The position numbers and the translations under genes were made by a program. DNA of 64,000 nucleotides from Symbiodinium natans (taxonomy: Eukaryota > Sar > Dinophyceae > Suessiales > Symbiodiniaceae), in the NCBI GenBank assembly GCA_905221605.1, contig CAJNDS010002141.1:516878-580877 (forward strand), written 5' to 3'. Positions 36,595-49,200 of the stretch are shown piece by piece (the first letter of the stretch is position 1; each line of letters begins with the position of its first letter). Under the pieces are notes generated by a model. That model did no database searches, was not told the origin of the DNA, and saw nothing but the letters and a program-made list of their open reading frames with translations.

Positions 36595-37000
36595 TTTTTG
36601 GGCTTTAGGGTTGTAGGGTTTCAGGGTTTTTAAGGTTTAGGTTTTAGGGTTTTAGGGTTTAGGGTTTAGGGTTTTAGGGTTTTAGGGTTTTAGGGTTTTA
36701 GGGTTTTAGGGTTTTAGGGTTTTAGGGTTTTAGGGTTTTAGGGTTTTAGGGTTTTAGGGTTTTAGGGTTTCAGGGTTTTAGGGTTTTAGGGTTTTAGGGT
36801 TTTAGGGTTTAGGGTTTAGGGTTTAGGGTTTGGGTTGCAGGGTTTTAGGTTTTAGGGTTGCAGGGTTTGAGGTTTTAGGGTTTCAGGGTTTTAGGGTTTG
36901 AGGGTTTTAGGGTGTTTTGGTGTAGGTTTCAGGGTTTTAGGGTTTTGGGGTTTTAGGGTTTTTGGGGTTTCAGGGTTTAGGGTTTTAGGGTTTAGTGCTT
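36595..37000. repeat. TTTTAGGG octamer array with variants
   Basis: About 20 GGGTTTTA octamers (mainly 36640-36830), then mixed TTTCAGGG and TTTTGGGG. It starts just outside the transposon's right end. Confidence 0.92.
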
Positions 37001-37310
37001 AGGGCTCATGGAGGACTCATGACACAAGACGGCTCATTCATTCTGCGTTTTGGGGTGCTCACGGGCCATGAGCTCGCTGGCTATTGTTGGAGCTCAAGCC
37101 CTACACCCTGGACTCTGTTCAGGGTTTAGGGTTGTCGGGTTTAGGGTTGAGCCCAAGACCTGTGATTTCGTTGCCAGCTCCCCCCACAGCCATATTGTAG
37201 GGTTCGAGGGCGTCAAAGAGGGGTGAGATACGTGGGCAATCTAGCCCTGGCTCAGAGAGAAGTCCAGCAGCTCACATCAGCAAGGGCATTACTTGTCTCA
37301 AGTTGCACCT

Positions 37311-37391
37311 AAACCCTAAACCCTAAACCCTAAACCCTAAACCCTAAACCCTAAACCCTAAACCCTAAACCCTAAACCCTAAACCCTAAAC
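37311..37391. repeat. CCCTAAA array before an exon
   Basis: About 11 perfect units directly upstream of the exon beginning near 37394. Confidence 0.95.
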
Positions 37392-37393
37392 CC

Positions 37394-40300
37394 GCATTGT
37401 GGAGAACGAGGTGTTGGCAGGCATGTTCGAGAAGTTCGGCACAATTGCGCACCTGTGGACGCAGGATGGTGCCATATGCTATGCCCAAAGGCTCTGGACT
37501 TGTGGTCCGGTGCTGTGGTCTGAAGGAAACCGAATCGGACCCGACGATGATAGGGATTAGGGTTTAACTAGGGTTTTAGGGTTTAGGGTTTAGTTTATGG
37601 CTTAGGGCTTAGGGTCCCTAACCTTAAATCCCAAAACCTAAAGCCTAGGGAACACCGGGTTTTACTCCCAGACTCCCTAATGTATCTCAGGTTGCCGAAG
37701 TTTTGAGTTCCCAAACCCTCAGCCCTCATTGCCTAGGCCCCCTAAGCCCTAGACCCTAAATTGCCATGTAAAGCCCTATACCCTAAACCCGAAAACCCTA
37801 AAACTTTAAAACCCTAAACCCTAAACCCTACACCCTAAACCCGTAACCCTAACCCTAAACCCTAAACCCTAAACCCTAAACCCTAAACCCTAAACCCTAA
37901 ACCCTAAACCCTAAACCCTAAACCCTAAACCCTAAACCCTAAACCCTAAACCCTAAACCCTAAACCCTACCGAGCTACCCCTAAAGGCTTCACCCTATTC
38001 CTGTGAGCTGTTCTCAGGCGGAAGGCCCTGGGCTGGCAGTACTGGAGCCTCATGGAGGGCCTGCGGCTCACCTTGCTGCTTGTCTTCAACCCAAAGTAAC
38101 ATGGCGGGGGTGCGGGAGGTTTAGGGTTTAGGGTTTAGAGTTTAGGGTTTAGGGTTTAGGGTTTAGGGTTTAGGGTTTAGGGTTTAGGTTTAGGGTTTAG
38201 GGTTTCGGGGGCACCTATGCTCGAAGCCTTAAACTGCAAACCCTAAGCCCTAAACCGGTGAGGGCTTTAGGTCTAGGAGCTCTCAGCCCCCAAAAAATAG
38301 AGCCGGCTTTGCAACCGGTTGGGGTTTAGGGTTTAGGGTTTAGGGTTTAGGGTTCAGGGTTCAGTGTTCAGGGTTCAGGGTTCAGGCCTGAACTTGTTGG
38401 GCTTCCGCTTCTTCAGCTAGGAGAAGTGACTGAACTCAAAACACCTAAACTAGGGTTTAGGGTTAAGGGTTTAGAGTTTGTAAACTAGGACGCAGAGTCG
38501 GCCCTTATTCCCTTGTCTTAGGGTTGAGGCTCCCTTATGAAGCCCCTTTTTTCAACCAAAAAGGGCACCGTCGGGTCTAGGCACGCACGCTCGAAATCTA
38601 CAAACCCCTCCAAAGTGCGAAGCACTGAACCCTAAACCCAAGCCCTAGCACTGGAGGCTATTTGGGGTTTAGGGTTTAGTAGGGTTTAGGGGCCCTAACC
38701 CCTGGACCCTAAACTCCAAGTCCTCAGGGGCCTTCCTCAAATCCTTAAGCACAAAGCTTGCGGATTGTCTGTGGGGGATTTTAGGAACTTGGCATCCGAC
38801 TTATCCCCTTTTTTTGGAACCCCCCCCTGCCCCCCCATTCAAGATATTCCAGCACTTCCAGCCTCTAGGCGTATAGATCGCCCCGTTTGAGGCCCTGTGA
38901 ATCCTTTTGCGCCCCAGGGAGTTCGGTTTGCTCAGGGTTAAATGCCCCTGAATGAAGGCTCCAAGGGATCTCGCTGAGGTGGTACCCTAGGGTTTGGGTA
39001 CGGGAATATAAGGCCATATTCTGCTATTTGCTGAAGAACCCCCCCCCCAACCCCTTTTGTGTGGTTCTCAAGCAAATAGTCAGTCGTATTAGGAGTCTAC
39101 ATCGGGAAGCCCTTTCGGATTTACATCTTGGGATGCTGCCCATTATCAGTCCTTAATAAGGATTCGAATAAGGGGGTACTAGAATCCCTAGGACGGTTAG
39201 TATAAGGGGGAACATCCCCCCAAACCCTAAACCAAGTGACAGGTGTGGTCGCATAACTCTTTCAGGGCTCCAAGGTCGACTCCCCTTGCTCAAGCCCCTA
39301 AACCCTAAACCCTAAACCTTAAACCTTAAACCCTAAACCCTAAACTCCTAAACCCCTAAACCCCTCAACCCCTAAACCCTAAACCCTACACCCTAAACCC
39401 TAAACCCTAAACCCTAAACCCCTAAACCCCTAAACCCCTAAACCCTAAACCCTTGACTCCCTTGACTGGGTCGCCATTTGAGGCCGGAGGATCATCCTGA
39501 AGCGGATGGCCAGGCGGGGGCTAGGCCTCCTAAAGCCTAGGGGGTTTAGGGTTTAGGGTTTTGGGTTTAGGGTTTAGGGTTTAGGATTTCGGGTTTAGGG
39601 TTTAGTGTTTAGTGTTTAGTGTTAAAGGTTAAGGGTTAGGGTTCATGGTTTTACCTTGACCTTGCCCCACTCAAGACCTTGAATCCCCCAGGAACAATGC
39701 TCAATCCTTGATCCCTGAATGCCCTGGACCCGAAACCCGTTTAGGGTTTAGGGTTTAGGGTAGTTTAGTAAACCCTAAACCCTAAACCCTAAACCCTAAG
39801 AACTTAAGCAATCGTAAGCCCTCTTCGAGTTCAGGGTACCTATAACCCCAAGAAGAACTGTACTTTGAAGCCCCCTAAGTATACATGGAACCTCCAAGCT
39901 TTGAACCCCTCATACCCAGCACCCAAGAATCTGCCAGGAACCCTGAACGTTTGGAAAACTGAGGGCGGGCGCGTGATGTACGCTGGGGAACCCGAAGCCC
40001 CAAAGGGATAGAGCTTGTTTCCATGTGCTTTTGCTATTCTTATGTTTATTATCTTTTTTTTTTGGGCGGGGGGGGGGGTAGTATTCAGTGATATAGGATT
40101 GGAGGTTGCCTAGCGCAACTTCAAAGCGAGTAGCTCTTGTAATAAGGGTTTAGTGGGTTTCGGGGTTCGATGTCTTGTGTGGCCATGAGTGCTCATACAT
40201 CCCTTTGCAGCTGCGCTACTACCGCGGAACGCCCGCTCCGATTTTTTTCAGAGTTCCGAAGTCAGCCTTGGGGCTGTTAGGGGCTCTACAAGGAGTTGAG

Positions 40301-43190
40301 GGCTTAGGGTACCTAGCCGGCTGGTGGATCGAGAGGGGGGGGGAGGGGAGCTCAGGGTCCATAGGCCGGTATAATTCTAGACGAGGACCCAGAGGCAGGC
40401 CCGTATTCCTTTTCTGGGGTTTGGGTTCCCTTATAACCCTTTAAAACCAAAAAGGGCACCCTTTGTGTTCCTGCGTTACTCCTGGGTCTAGTACAGTATA
40501 TACCCTTCTAGGCCCAAGTATATACTATGTGGGTTTCGGATTCGGATTGGACGAGCCCTAAACCCTGAACCCTAAACCCTAAACCCTAAACCCTAAACCC
40601 GCTGATTCAACGAGGAGACGCCAACGAGCCAACATTCGCAGAGGAAGCTCTGGCTGGTGGACGAGCGGCGGCACACGAAGAACGAGCAGGATACCCCGCC
40701 CCCACCCCAAGCCCCCACCCCACCCCTAAAACCCCTTAACGCCCTAAAACCTGAAAACCCTAAAGTCTGAAAAATCCTAAACCCTAAAAACGCTAACAAC
40801 CCTAAAATCACCCTCTAAACCCTGAATCTCAAAAACCTGTCAGGGTTTAGTGTTGGAGCCCTGGGAACCCTTCAGGTTGGTTCGTTGGGGAGGGGGGAGG
40901 GGGACTAGGGTTTAGGGTTAAGGGTTTAGGGTTTAGGGTGTAGGGTTTAGGGTTTAGGGTTTAGGGTTAGCACTCCAACCCCCGCCTGCGAGGTTTGGCA
41001 AAGAATGTATGAAGTCAGGGGTGCTCTCTGCAGGTGTGTTTAGGATTTAGGGTTTTTAGGGTTTGGGGTTCAGGGTTTGCTGGGCTTTCGGGTGAGAGAG
41101 ACGTTCGGGCTTGCCCGGAGAGTTTTCCGGATTTCAGATTCCCAGCTTAGGGTCAACCCTAGACCCCGAAAACCTTGCGGGGCCCAGGTGCATGGGACTT
41201 AAGAACCACTTATAAAGGGGCTTCTAACCTTACTTCGAATTGGGATAACCCCTATAAGGCCCTTTAGGGGTATTATAAGTAGGGTTATAAGTACAGTTAC
41301 AAGTGGTTAGTAAGTACCATGAACCTTCAAGTAAACCCTATAAGCCCTAAACCCTAAACCCTGAACCGCAAACCCCTAACCCCCTAAACCCTAGACCGTT
41401 TAGGCCCAGACTTGGCTGCAGGGTCTGATTGCCGAAGGCTGGCGGTTGTTGCAGGAAGTCGCCCAGGGTTTAAGGGTTTAGGGTTAGGGTTTAGGGGCTG
41501 GGATTCCAAACTCCACCAGCCTTTGAGAAGGATGTGTGCCAAACCCTAAACCCGAAACCCTAAACCCTAAGCCCTAAACCTCCACGGGCAGGGAGGCGGC
41601 TGGGGAAATCCCTAGCCCTCGCGTACCCCCGAACCCCGACTTCCTCCAATCGCGAACGTTTCAACACTTACAACAACCCCTCCCTCTGTCCGTAAACCCC
41701 TCATCCTTAATTAAGGGTTTAGGGTGTAGGGTTTAGGGCTTGCGGTTCAGGATTTAAGTTAGGGTTTAAAAAGCTAAACCGACAAACCCCTACAACTCTT
41801 AGTTCATGAAGGATGCCTTCACCAAGCTTCTTTTCGCTTGCACGGATTCGATGAGGTGCCTCGCGTAGGACTCGGTTTCGGGTTTTGGGGTTTAGGGTTT
41901 AGGGTTTCGGGTTTAGGGTTTAGGGCTAGGCCCCTACACTCCCAGAGTAGGCCCTCATTCCCCTTTTTGTTTAGGGTTTAGGCTCCCTCGTAAGCCTCTT
42001 TCTACTGAAAAGGGCACCCATGTTATTCCAAGGTTACTTTTGTGTTTAGTCACCGTTTCCGTGGTTCTCTTTTTGTCTACAGGGTTTGTTTGGGTTTTAG
42101 GTAACCTTAAACCCTAACCCCCAAACCTTCCAAAAGTGGCCTTTCAGAGTTCAGGCTGTGGGGTTCAGGATATGGTGCAGGGCTAAGCCCTTGAACCCAG
42201 CAGATCCTGAGGTCGTAAAGATGCAAGAGTCTTATGGTTCAGGGGTTCTGCTTGGTAACTGGATCCTAGGGTTCGGGGTTTATGGTTTAGGTAGGGTTTA
42301 GGATTTTAGGTTCAGGGTTTAGGGTTCAGGATTCAAGGGTTTAGGGTTTAGGGTTTAGGGTTCAGGGTTTCGGGTTTCGGGTTTCGGGTTTCGGGTTTCG
42401 GGTTTCGGGTTTAGTGCTGAGGGTTGAGGATCCATGATCAGAAAACCGCTCGACACGCCAGTGCAAGGGTTGAGGGTTTAAGGGCTCCGGCTTTAGGGAT
42501 TTACGGCCCTAAACCCTAAATCCTAAGCCCTTAACTCTTAACCCTTAAGGCTTAACCCTAAACCCTAAATAGCCCTAAAGCTTAACTAGGGTGTTTGTAG
42601 TGGATCCTCCAAGTGTGGTGCAGCTTAGCCACAGATGAAGAAGAGGATCGCCCCGCCCAGGGTTTAGGGTTTAGGGTTTAGGGTTTAGGGTTTAGGGTTT
42701 AGGGTTTAGGGTTTAGGGTTTAGGGTTTAGGGTTTTCAAACTCAGCTGCAGAGGTACACACTGTTCTTCGATGACGTCCGTGAAGGACGTCCGCAGGGTG
42801 AAGAGGTGCAGAGAACTGGGAGCCTGGAGAAGTTCCAGAATGTGAACAGCGAGCTGACCGAGATCTCCCTGAGGAAGACCCTGGTCTGCTGCACCCTAAA
42901 CCCTGAACCCTGAACCCTGAACCCTAAACCCTAAACCCTAAACCCTAAACCCTAAACCCTAAACCCTAAACCCTACGCACCAGAACCTCCTCAATCCTAA
43001 AACCTGAAACCCGGACCTCCCTAAGCCCTACAAAAACCCTGAAATCTCTGGATCTCCGAATCTATTTTCCATTGTTTTTGATTCAGGGTTTAGGTAGGGT
43101 TTAGGGTTTAGGGTTTAGGGTTTGGGGTTTGGGGTTTGGGGTTTAGGGTTTCGGGTTTAGGCTTTAGGTTTTAGGGTTTAGGTTTAGGGT

Positions 43191-43223
<33 letters not shown>

Positions 43224-46200
43224 GGGGGCGCGTCCCATAACCGGTAGTAAGGATTGTCGTGGGCGTACCCGTTTTTAGGAAATGCACGACGTGTGCTTGA
43301 AGATACGATGCAGCCTTTCATGGAAACATCACGCTGTTGCCCCCCTGACTTGCCCCCCTGACTCCCATATATTTAGCACACGTTTGCTTAAACAACAAGA
43401 TTTGAGCTTTAGCCGTGTTTGGGCTTCCGCATGACCCTCCCAATCACCGGTTGCTGGAGAAAGCAAATGTGCAACAACACTCACGGTGAATAGCTGACTT
43501 GAGGATTGCTCATCATTCCTTGAAAGCAGTCGGGCTTTTCGTACAGTTTAAAGCAAACTCCTCATCAATTGCGGCCATTTCTTAGAAAGGCCTCTTGTCT
43601 CAGATACTTTTGAACCCCTAAGTCGTACCCTATACGACAAGTGGGCAATTCTAGCTTAATGGGATAACCCTAAACCCTAAACCCTAAACCCTAAACCCTA
43701 AACCCTAAACCCTAAACCCTAAACCCTAAACCCTAAACCCTTCTTGCCTCTTTTCTAAGCCCCCTAATCCCCAATAAGCCCTAGACCCTGACAAGCCACT
43801 CCAGGGAACCCGCCCTAAATCTGAACCGTAGACCGTTAGGGTTTAGGGTTTAGGGTGTAGGGTTTAGGGTTTAGGGTTTAGGGTTTAGGGTTTAGGGTTT
43901 AGGGTTTAGGGTTTAGGGTTTAGACCCCTAAAGCTTCATGGGCCCTTTATATGGTCCCATACCTCCTTTAAACGGTTCTGCTGTATGGGCCCGGAACTTC
44001 TATAGGGTATATTAAGGGGGTGGTCCCCCCGTTTACCCCTGAAAACCTAAACTCTAAACTCCTAACTTGAGATGTTCCCCCTTACACTAACAGCCCTATG
44101 ATAGGGATGAGTACCCCCCATTAGAATCCCCATTAAGGACTGTTAGTACGAGGGGGAACATCCCAACCCTTAACCCTCAAACCCTAAACCCTAAGCCCCA
44201 AACTCCGAGGAACGAGTCGGGGGGGCACGACAAGCCCTTGCGCAAGCAAACGAGGCGTCGAGCCACTCAGTAGCGCAGTGGTACCCTTTACCCTTTTTTG
44301 GTTCAAGTTCCCCTTATAAAGAACCGACTTTAAAACCGGGGTGCCCTTAATATAATTGCCCTAAACCCTGAACCCTGAACCCTGAACCCTGAACCCTAAA
44401 CCCTAAACCCTAAACCCTAAACCCTAAACCCTAAACCCTAAACCAACCTCATTATTGTATGGTTGCTGGGCTACCAAGGCTACTGTCGTGGGCGACGACG
44501 AGCAACTGCAGGAGGAGCAACCCTGTCCCGCTCACAACAAAGAGGTGGGGACTTGGGGGAGATGGAGGGGTTGAGGGTTTAGGGTTTACTGTAGGGTTTA
44601 TAGGGTTCAGTCGGGGGTTTGGCAGGCCTGGCCCAAAGCCCTATGGCCAACAAATGACACCGACCCCCAAGCCTTGAATCCCCGGCGTCGCTCCTAGGAC
44701 TTCGCGCTTGTGGCTTTTAGGGTTTATAGGGTTTAGGGTCTACATGGTCTAGGCTTGGGGCTTATACATGGTCTATTTAGGCTTCGGGACACCCCCCAAA
44801 CAACTATCTGCCCCAAGAATCCTTGCCAAGCCTTGCAAAAACATGGTACACCCTAGAAAGAGCCATCTGCCAAACAGCCACGCATCCTTGCCCCAAAACC
44901 CTACGCCCTAAACCCCAAGCACCAAGCCCTTAGCCCACAATCATCCCTGAACCGCCCAAATTACACCGTGATCCTCTAAGCCCTAAACCCCTAACCCCTC
45001 CTCAACCCGCTGAACCCCCTTGGCCGCCCGGTGGTACCCTTTTCCCTTGTTTCGGTTCTGGGCTCCCTTATAAAAGTAACCAACGTAAAAAAAGGGTGCC
45101 CTTATTACAATATGGTTACTGGGTTACCAAGTAAACCCTAACCCTAAACCCTAAACCCTAAACCCTAAACCCTAAACCCTAAACCCTAAACCCTAAACCC
45201 TAAACCAGCCCCTCGAAGTGCCCCAATCTCAAGGGCCTTTGGGGGCAGGTCAAGATCTTGGCCGCACGGCGCTTCTCCTTGCTCCGCATAGTCACGCGTG
45301 CGAACGCATTGGTCCTTCAGGTGCCAAGGAGATTGGCGAGGGTTTAGGGTTTAGGGTTTAGGCAGGGTTCAGTGATCAGGGTTTAGGGTTGAGGGTTTAG
45401 GGTTTATAGGGTTTAGGCTTCAGGGTTTAGGGTTCAGGGTTTAGGGCTTAGGGTTTAGGCCTTCAGGGTTCATTCGGGGCTGCGGGCTGGCCATTCCCAA
45501 GAGACATTCGCCAAGAACCTGTAGAGTAGGGAGCTCACGGAAGCTTCGCATTTATCGCGGTTGAATGCCGTCCTTGGGATTTAGGGTTTAGGGTTTAGGG
45601 CTACTATTTAAGGGTTTCATTGGTCCTTTATGTGGTTCCTTACCTCCTTAAAAAGGTTCTCAAGTACCTGCCCCTAATTTGTATAGGGTATATAATTACG
45701 GGGTATAAGGGTCCCCTTTTCAGGGCCCATAAGACATTAACTCTAGCCCGAAGCCACACACAACCTCTAGATTGCCCTCCTTGTACCAGAAAGGGTTCGG
45801 GCTTAGGTTTTATTTTTTAGGATGTCCGGCCTAGCCCTGAACCTTCAACTGATCCTAAACCCTAAATCCTAAACCCCCTAAACCCTAACTCTATAACCCT
45901 ATAACTCTTTAACCCTATAACCCTATAACCCTTGACCCTAATCCCTAAACCTACTAAACCCCAAAACCCCACTGCAGGTGCACGTTGAGAAGCTGCTCAT
46001 CGGCATGGTTGTCGTCACCGTGCTGTGCCTTGGAGCACTCTGTGAAAGTCATGGGGCTCTGCCTCGGACCCCTAAGGTTGTACACTGTACACTTGGGTTT
46101 GGGGTTTAGGGTTCAGGGTTCAGGGTTTAGGGTTTAGGGTTTAGGGTTTGCGGACCCTTCAGAAAGATCCTCTCTGGGGAAGATAAGGACCATAGTGGGG

Positions 46201-49200
46201 GTGGGGTGGGGGGGGGGGGGGGCATATTAAGGGCCTATGACTCGCTCGAGAAGGGCGCCACCGGCTCGAAGGTTTTGGGGTTTTGGGTTTGTTGTTGAGG
46301 GTTTAGGGTTTAGGGTTTAGGGTTTAGGGTTTAGGGTTTAGGGTTTAGGACTCAGCATTCCAAGCCCTTGGTATCGATCATTCTCCGACCCACCCGTTAG
46401 ATGCCATGACATTTCGGTTTAGGGTTTAGGGTTTAGGGTTTAGGGTTTCGGGTTTAGGGTTTAGGGTTTTCATGAACCCGAAACCTTAAATTAAATCTCA
46501 GGCCCTGACGTTTACGCCTCAAATCCCTAGGGCTTGAACCCAAATCCCAAATCGAAACCCTACAGCTTCAAATCCGAAACCCAGGAAGCCCCTACCCTGC
46601 AAAACCCAAATAGCCAAGGCCACAAAGCCCGCTTCCTTACCAATTCCCAGGATACAACCCTAAACCCTAAACCTTAAACCTTAAACCCTAACTTAGTATC
46701 CAAAGGTACGTGACCAGCGAAATGCTTCTGGTGGCCTCAGAGGACTCCCTCACCTCGGCGAGCACTTGGGTTTAAGAGGCTGAAGGGGGGGTTTGGCTTT
46801 ATCATAGGGTTTAGGGTTTCGGGTTTCGGGTTTAGGGTTTAGGGGGTTTAGGGTTGGGGTGTTTAGGGGGTTTGGGGGGGGGGGGGGTTCGGCTTTAGGG
46901 GTTAGGGTTTAGGGTTTAGGGTTTAGGTTTTGGGTTTAAGGGCTTTGATGAGGTAGGGAAGTAAGGTTTAGGGTTTAGGGCTGGGTCAAAGGGGTTTAGT
47001 ATAGGGTTTGGGTTTTGGGGTTTAAGGGATTTAGGGGGCTTTAGGGGGCTTTAGGGGCTTTGCTTAGGATTTAGGGCTGGGTCAAAGGGGTTTAGTATAG
47101 GGTTTGGGTTTTGGGGTTTAAGGGATTTAGGGGGCTTTAGGGGGCTTTAGGGGCTTTGCGGGCTTTCGGGCTTCTGGGGTTTTACAGGTTTGGGGTTTAC
47201 AGTTTGGGAAGGCGTTTAATGAAGTGCAGGCTTTGCGGGTTTGGGGTTCAGAGTTGAGTTACCCTAAGCCTTAAACACCCTTCAGGGTTTGAAGATGTCT
47301 TAGGGCTGTAAAGGGAGAAAGGGCTTACGGTCTTGGCAGCGGGTTCAGAGGTTCCTATCATTTAGGGTACAGGGAACCCCCCTTTGAAGAACCAATCAAA
47401 GGGGTTTGGGATTTAGGGTTTAGGGTTTAGGGTTTAGGGGGTGATTGCCGGAAGCCTCCACGTCCGTACAGATCCACACTGCTGTGCTGCGGGCTGCAGC
47501 ACTACCCCCTAAGTGCTAAAGCCGAAACCCTAAACCCTACACCCCTAAAGCTTATCAAGCCTTAGACCGCCCTCAACCCCAAAACCAAGAGATCCCTCAA
47601 CCGCCCCCCCCCCCCCCCTGGTTGTCATGTTCCCCCCTATACTCACAGTCCTACATCGGGATTATAGGACCCCCTATTATAATCCCTTTCAAGGACTCTT
47701 AGTTTAAGGGGGAACATCCCAACCCCCTGCCATCAACGGAGTAGGGGAAGTGGAAGAACCCTAAACCCTAAACCCTCAACCCTCAACCCTAAACCCTAAA
47801 CCCTAAACCCTAAACCCTAAACCCTAAACCCTAAACCCGGACCCTATACCCTAAACCCTAAACCCTAAACCCTAAACCCTAAACCCTAAACCCTAAACCC
47901 TAAACCCTAAACCCTTGCTGGGTACCTGGCCACCACCAAGCTGAGGCATCGTTTGCCTCAGCAATCTCTTGGCCATCTTCGTCCTGGTGTTGAGCATCTT
48001 GGTGGCCCAGTGGTATCATTTGTTGCCCCTTTAGGGTTTAGGGTTTAGGGTTTAGGGTTTAGGGTTTAGGGTTTAGGGTTTAGGGTTTAGGGTTTAGGGT
48101 TTAGGGTACCCTTATTGTAGTACGGCAACTGGTCTACCAAGGCATTCTCAACAAACTCGTCGCGTTGAACCAGATGTTTCGCGAAGACACGCTGAAGGTT
48201 TTGCAGTCTTGGAACCTCGGACATCCTCGTAAATCCTTACATGCGGCTAAACCCCAAACCCTAAACCCTAAACTCTAAAACCCTAAAACCTAAAAAACCC
48301 TAAAACCCTAAAGCCCGAAAACCCTGACCCTAAACCCTAAGCCCTAAACTCTAAACCCAGAACCCTCCAACTCCGAAACCCTCAACCTCACAATGGTTGG
48401 GACGTGAGATCTGCGCGACCCTGCACCCACCTGCCAAAGTGTCTCTTGTCAAGAGTCTTTCCCTAAACGCCCAAGACCCCAAATATTCAGGCCCGTGGGT
48501 TCAAAATGATCCTATAAGGGTCCATGTACCTTATCGTTATAGACGTGGGCCCCAAATTCACGATATCGGAAGGACATTAAGGCCCAAGTATTCCCTACTG
48601 ATGTACATGGACCCTTAGGGTCATAGGCCTTAGGGTTTCATGCCCCTATAGGAGACTTAGACACAGCGAGGTGTTAGGGGTTATTGGGCTTAGGGTGGGA
48701 GGATTGAAGACTTCTAAGGCCCTTTCTGATTGAGGGTTTAGGGTTTAGGGTTTAGGCTTTAGGGAACCTTAAGATGGCCCTCTACCGTGTTTAATGAGTT
48801 CTGAAGTATGTGCCCGTGGGCTTTATAGATTAGACAAGGGGCATGTACTGTATATCAGGCTTCTCCGATTCAGGGCGTATTCACCCGAAGAAACCATAGG
48901 CCCTAAACCCGAAAGTCCCGAGGAAAAAGAAGCTGGATCGCCTGCACTTTGAAGTCACTACCCTAAGAAACCCTTAACGTCCCGAGGAAAGAGAAGCTGG
49001 ATCGGCTGCGCTTCTTAGCAGCTGAATGAGTACACTTTACACGTTTTGGGATATCATAGTCCCCTATAGAACTGATCGTGTGCACTTTTGTGGGCTTAGG
49101 GTTTAGGGTTTAGGGTTTAGGGCAAGTTTAGGGTTTAGGGCCTGAGGGTTTAGGGTTTAGGGTTCAACCCAGGCTTTGAAGTCACCCTGGACATGCCAAT

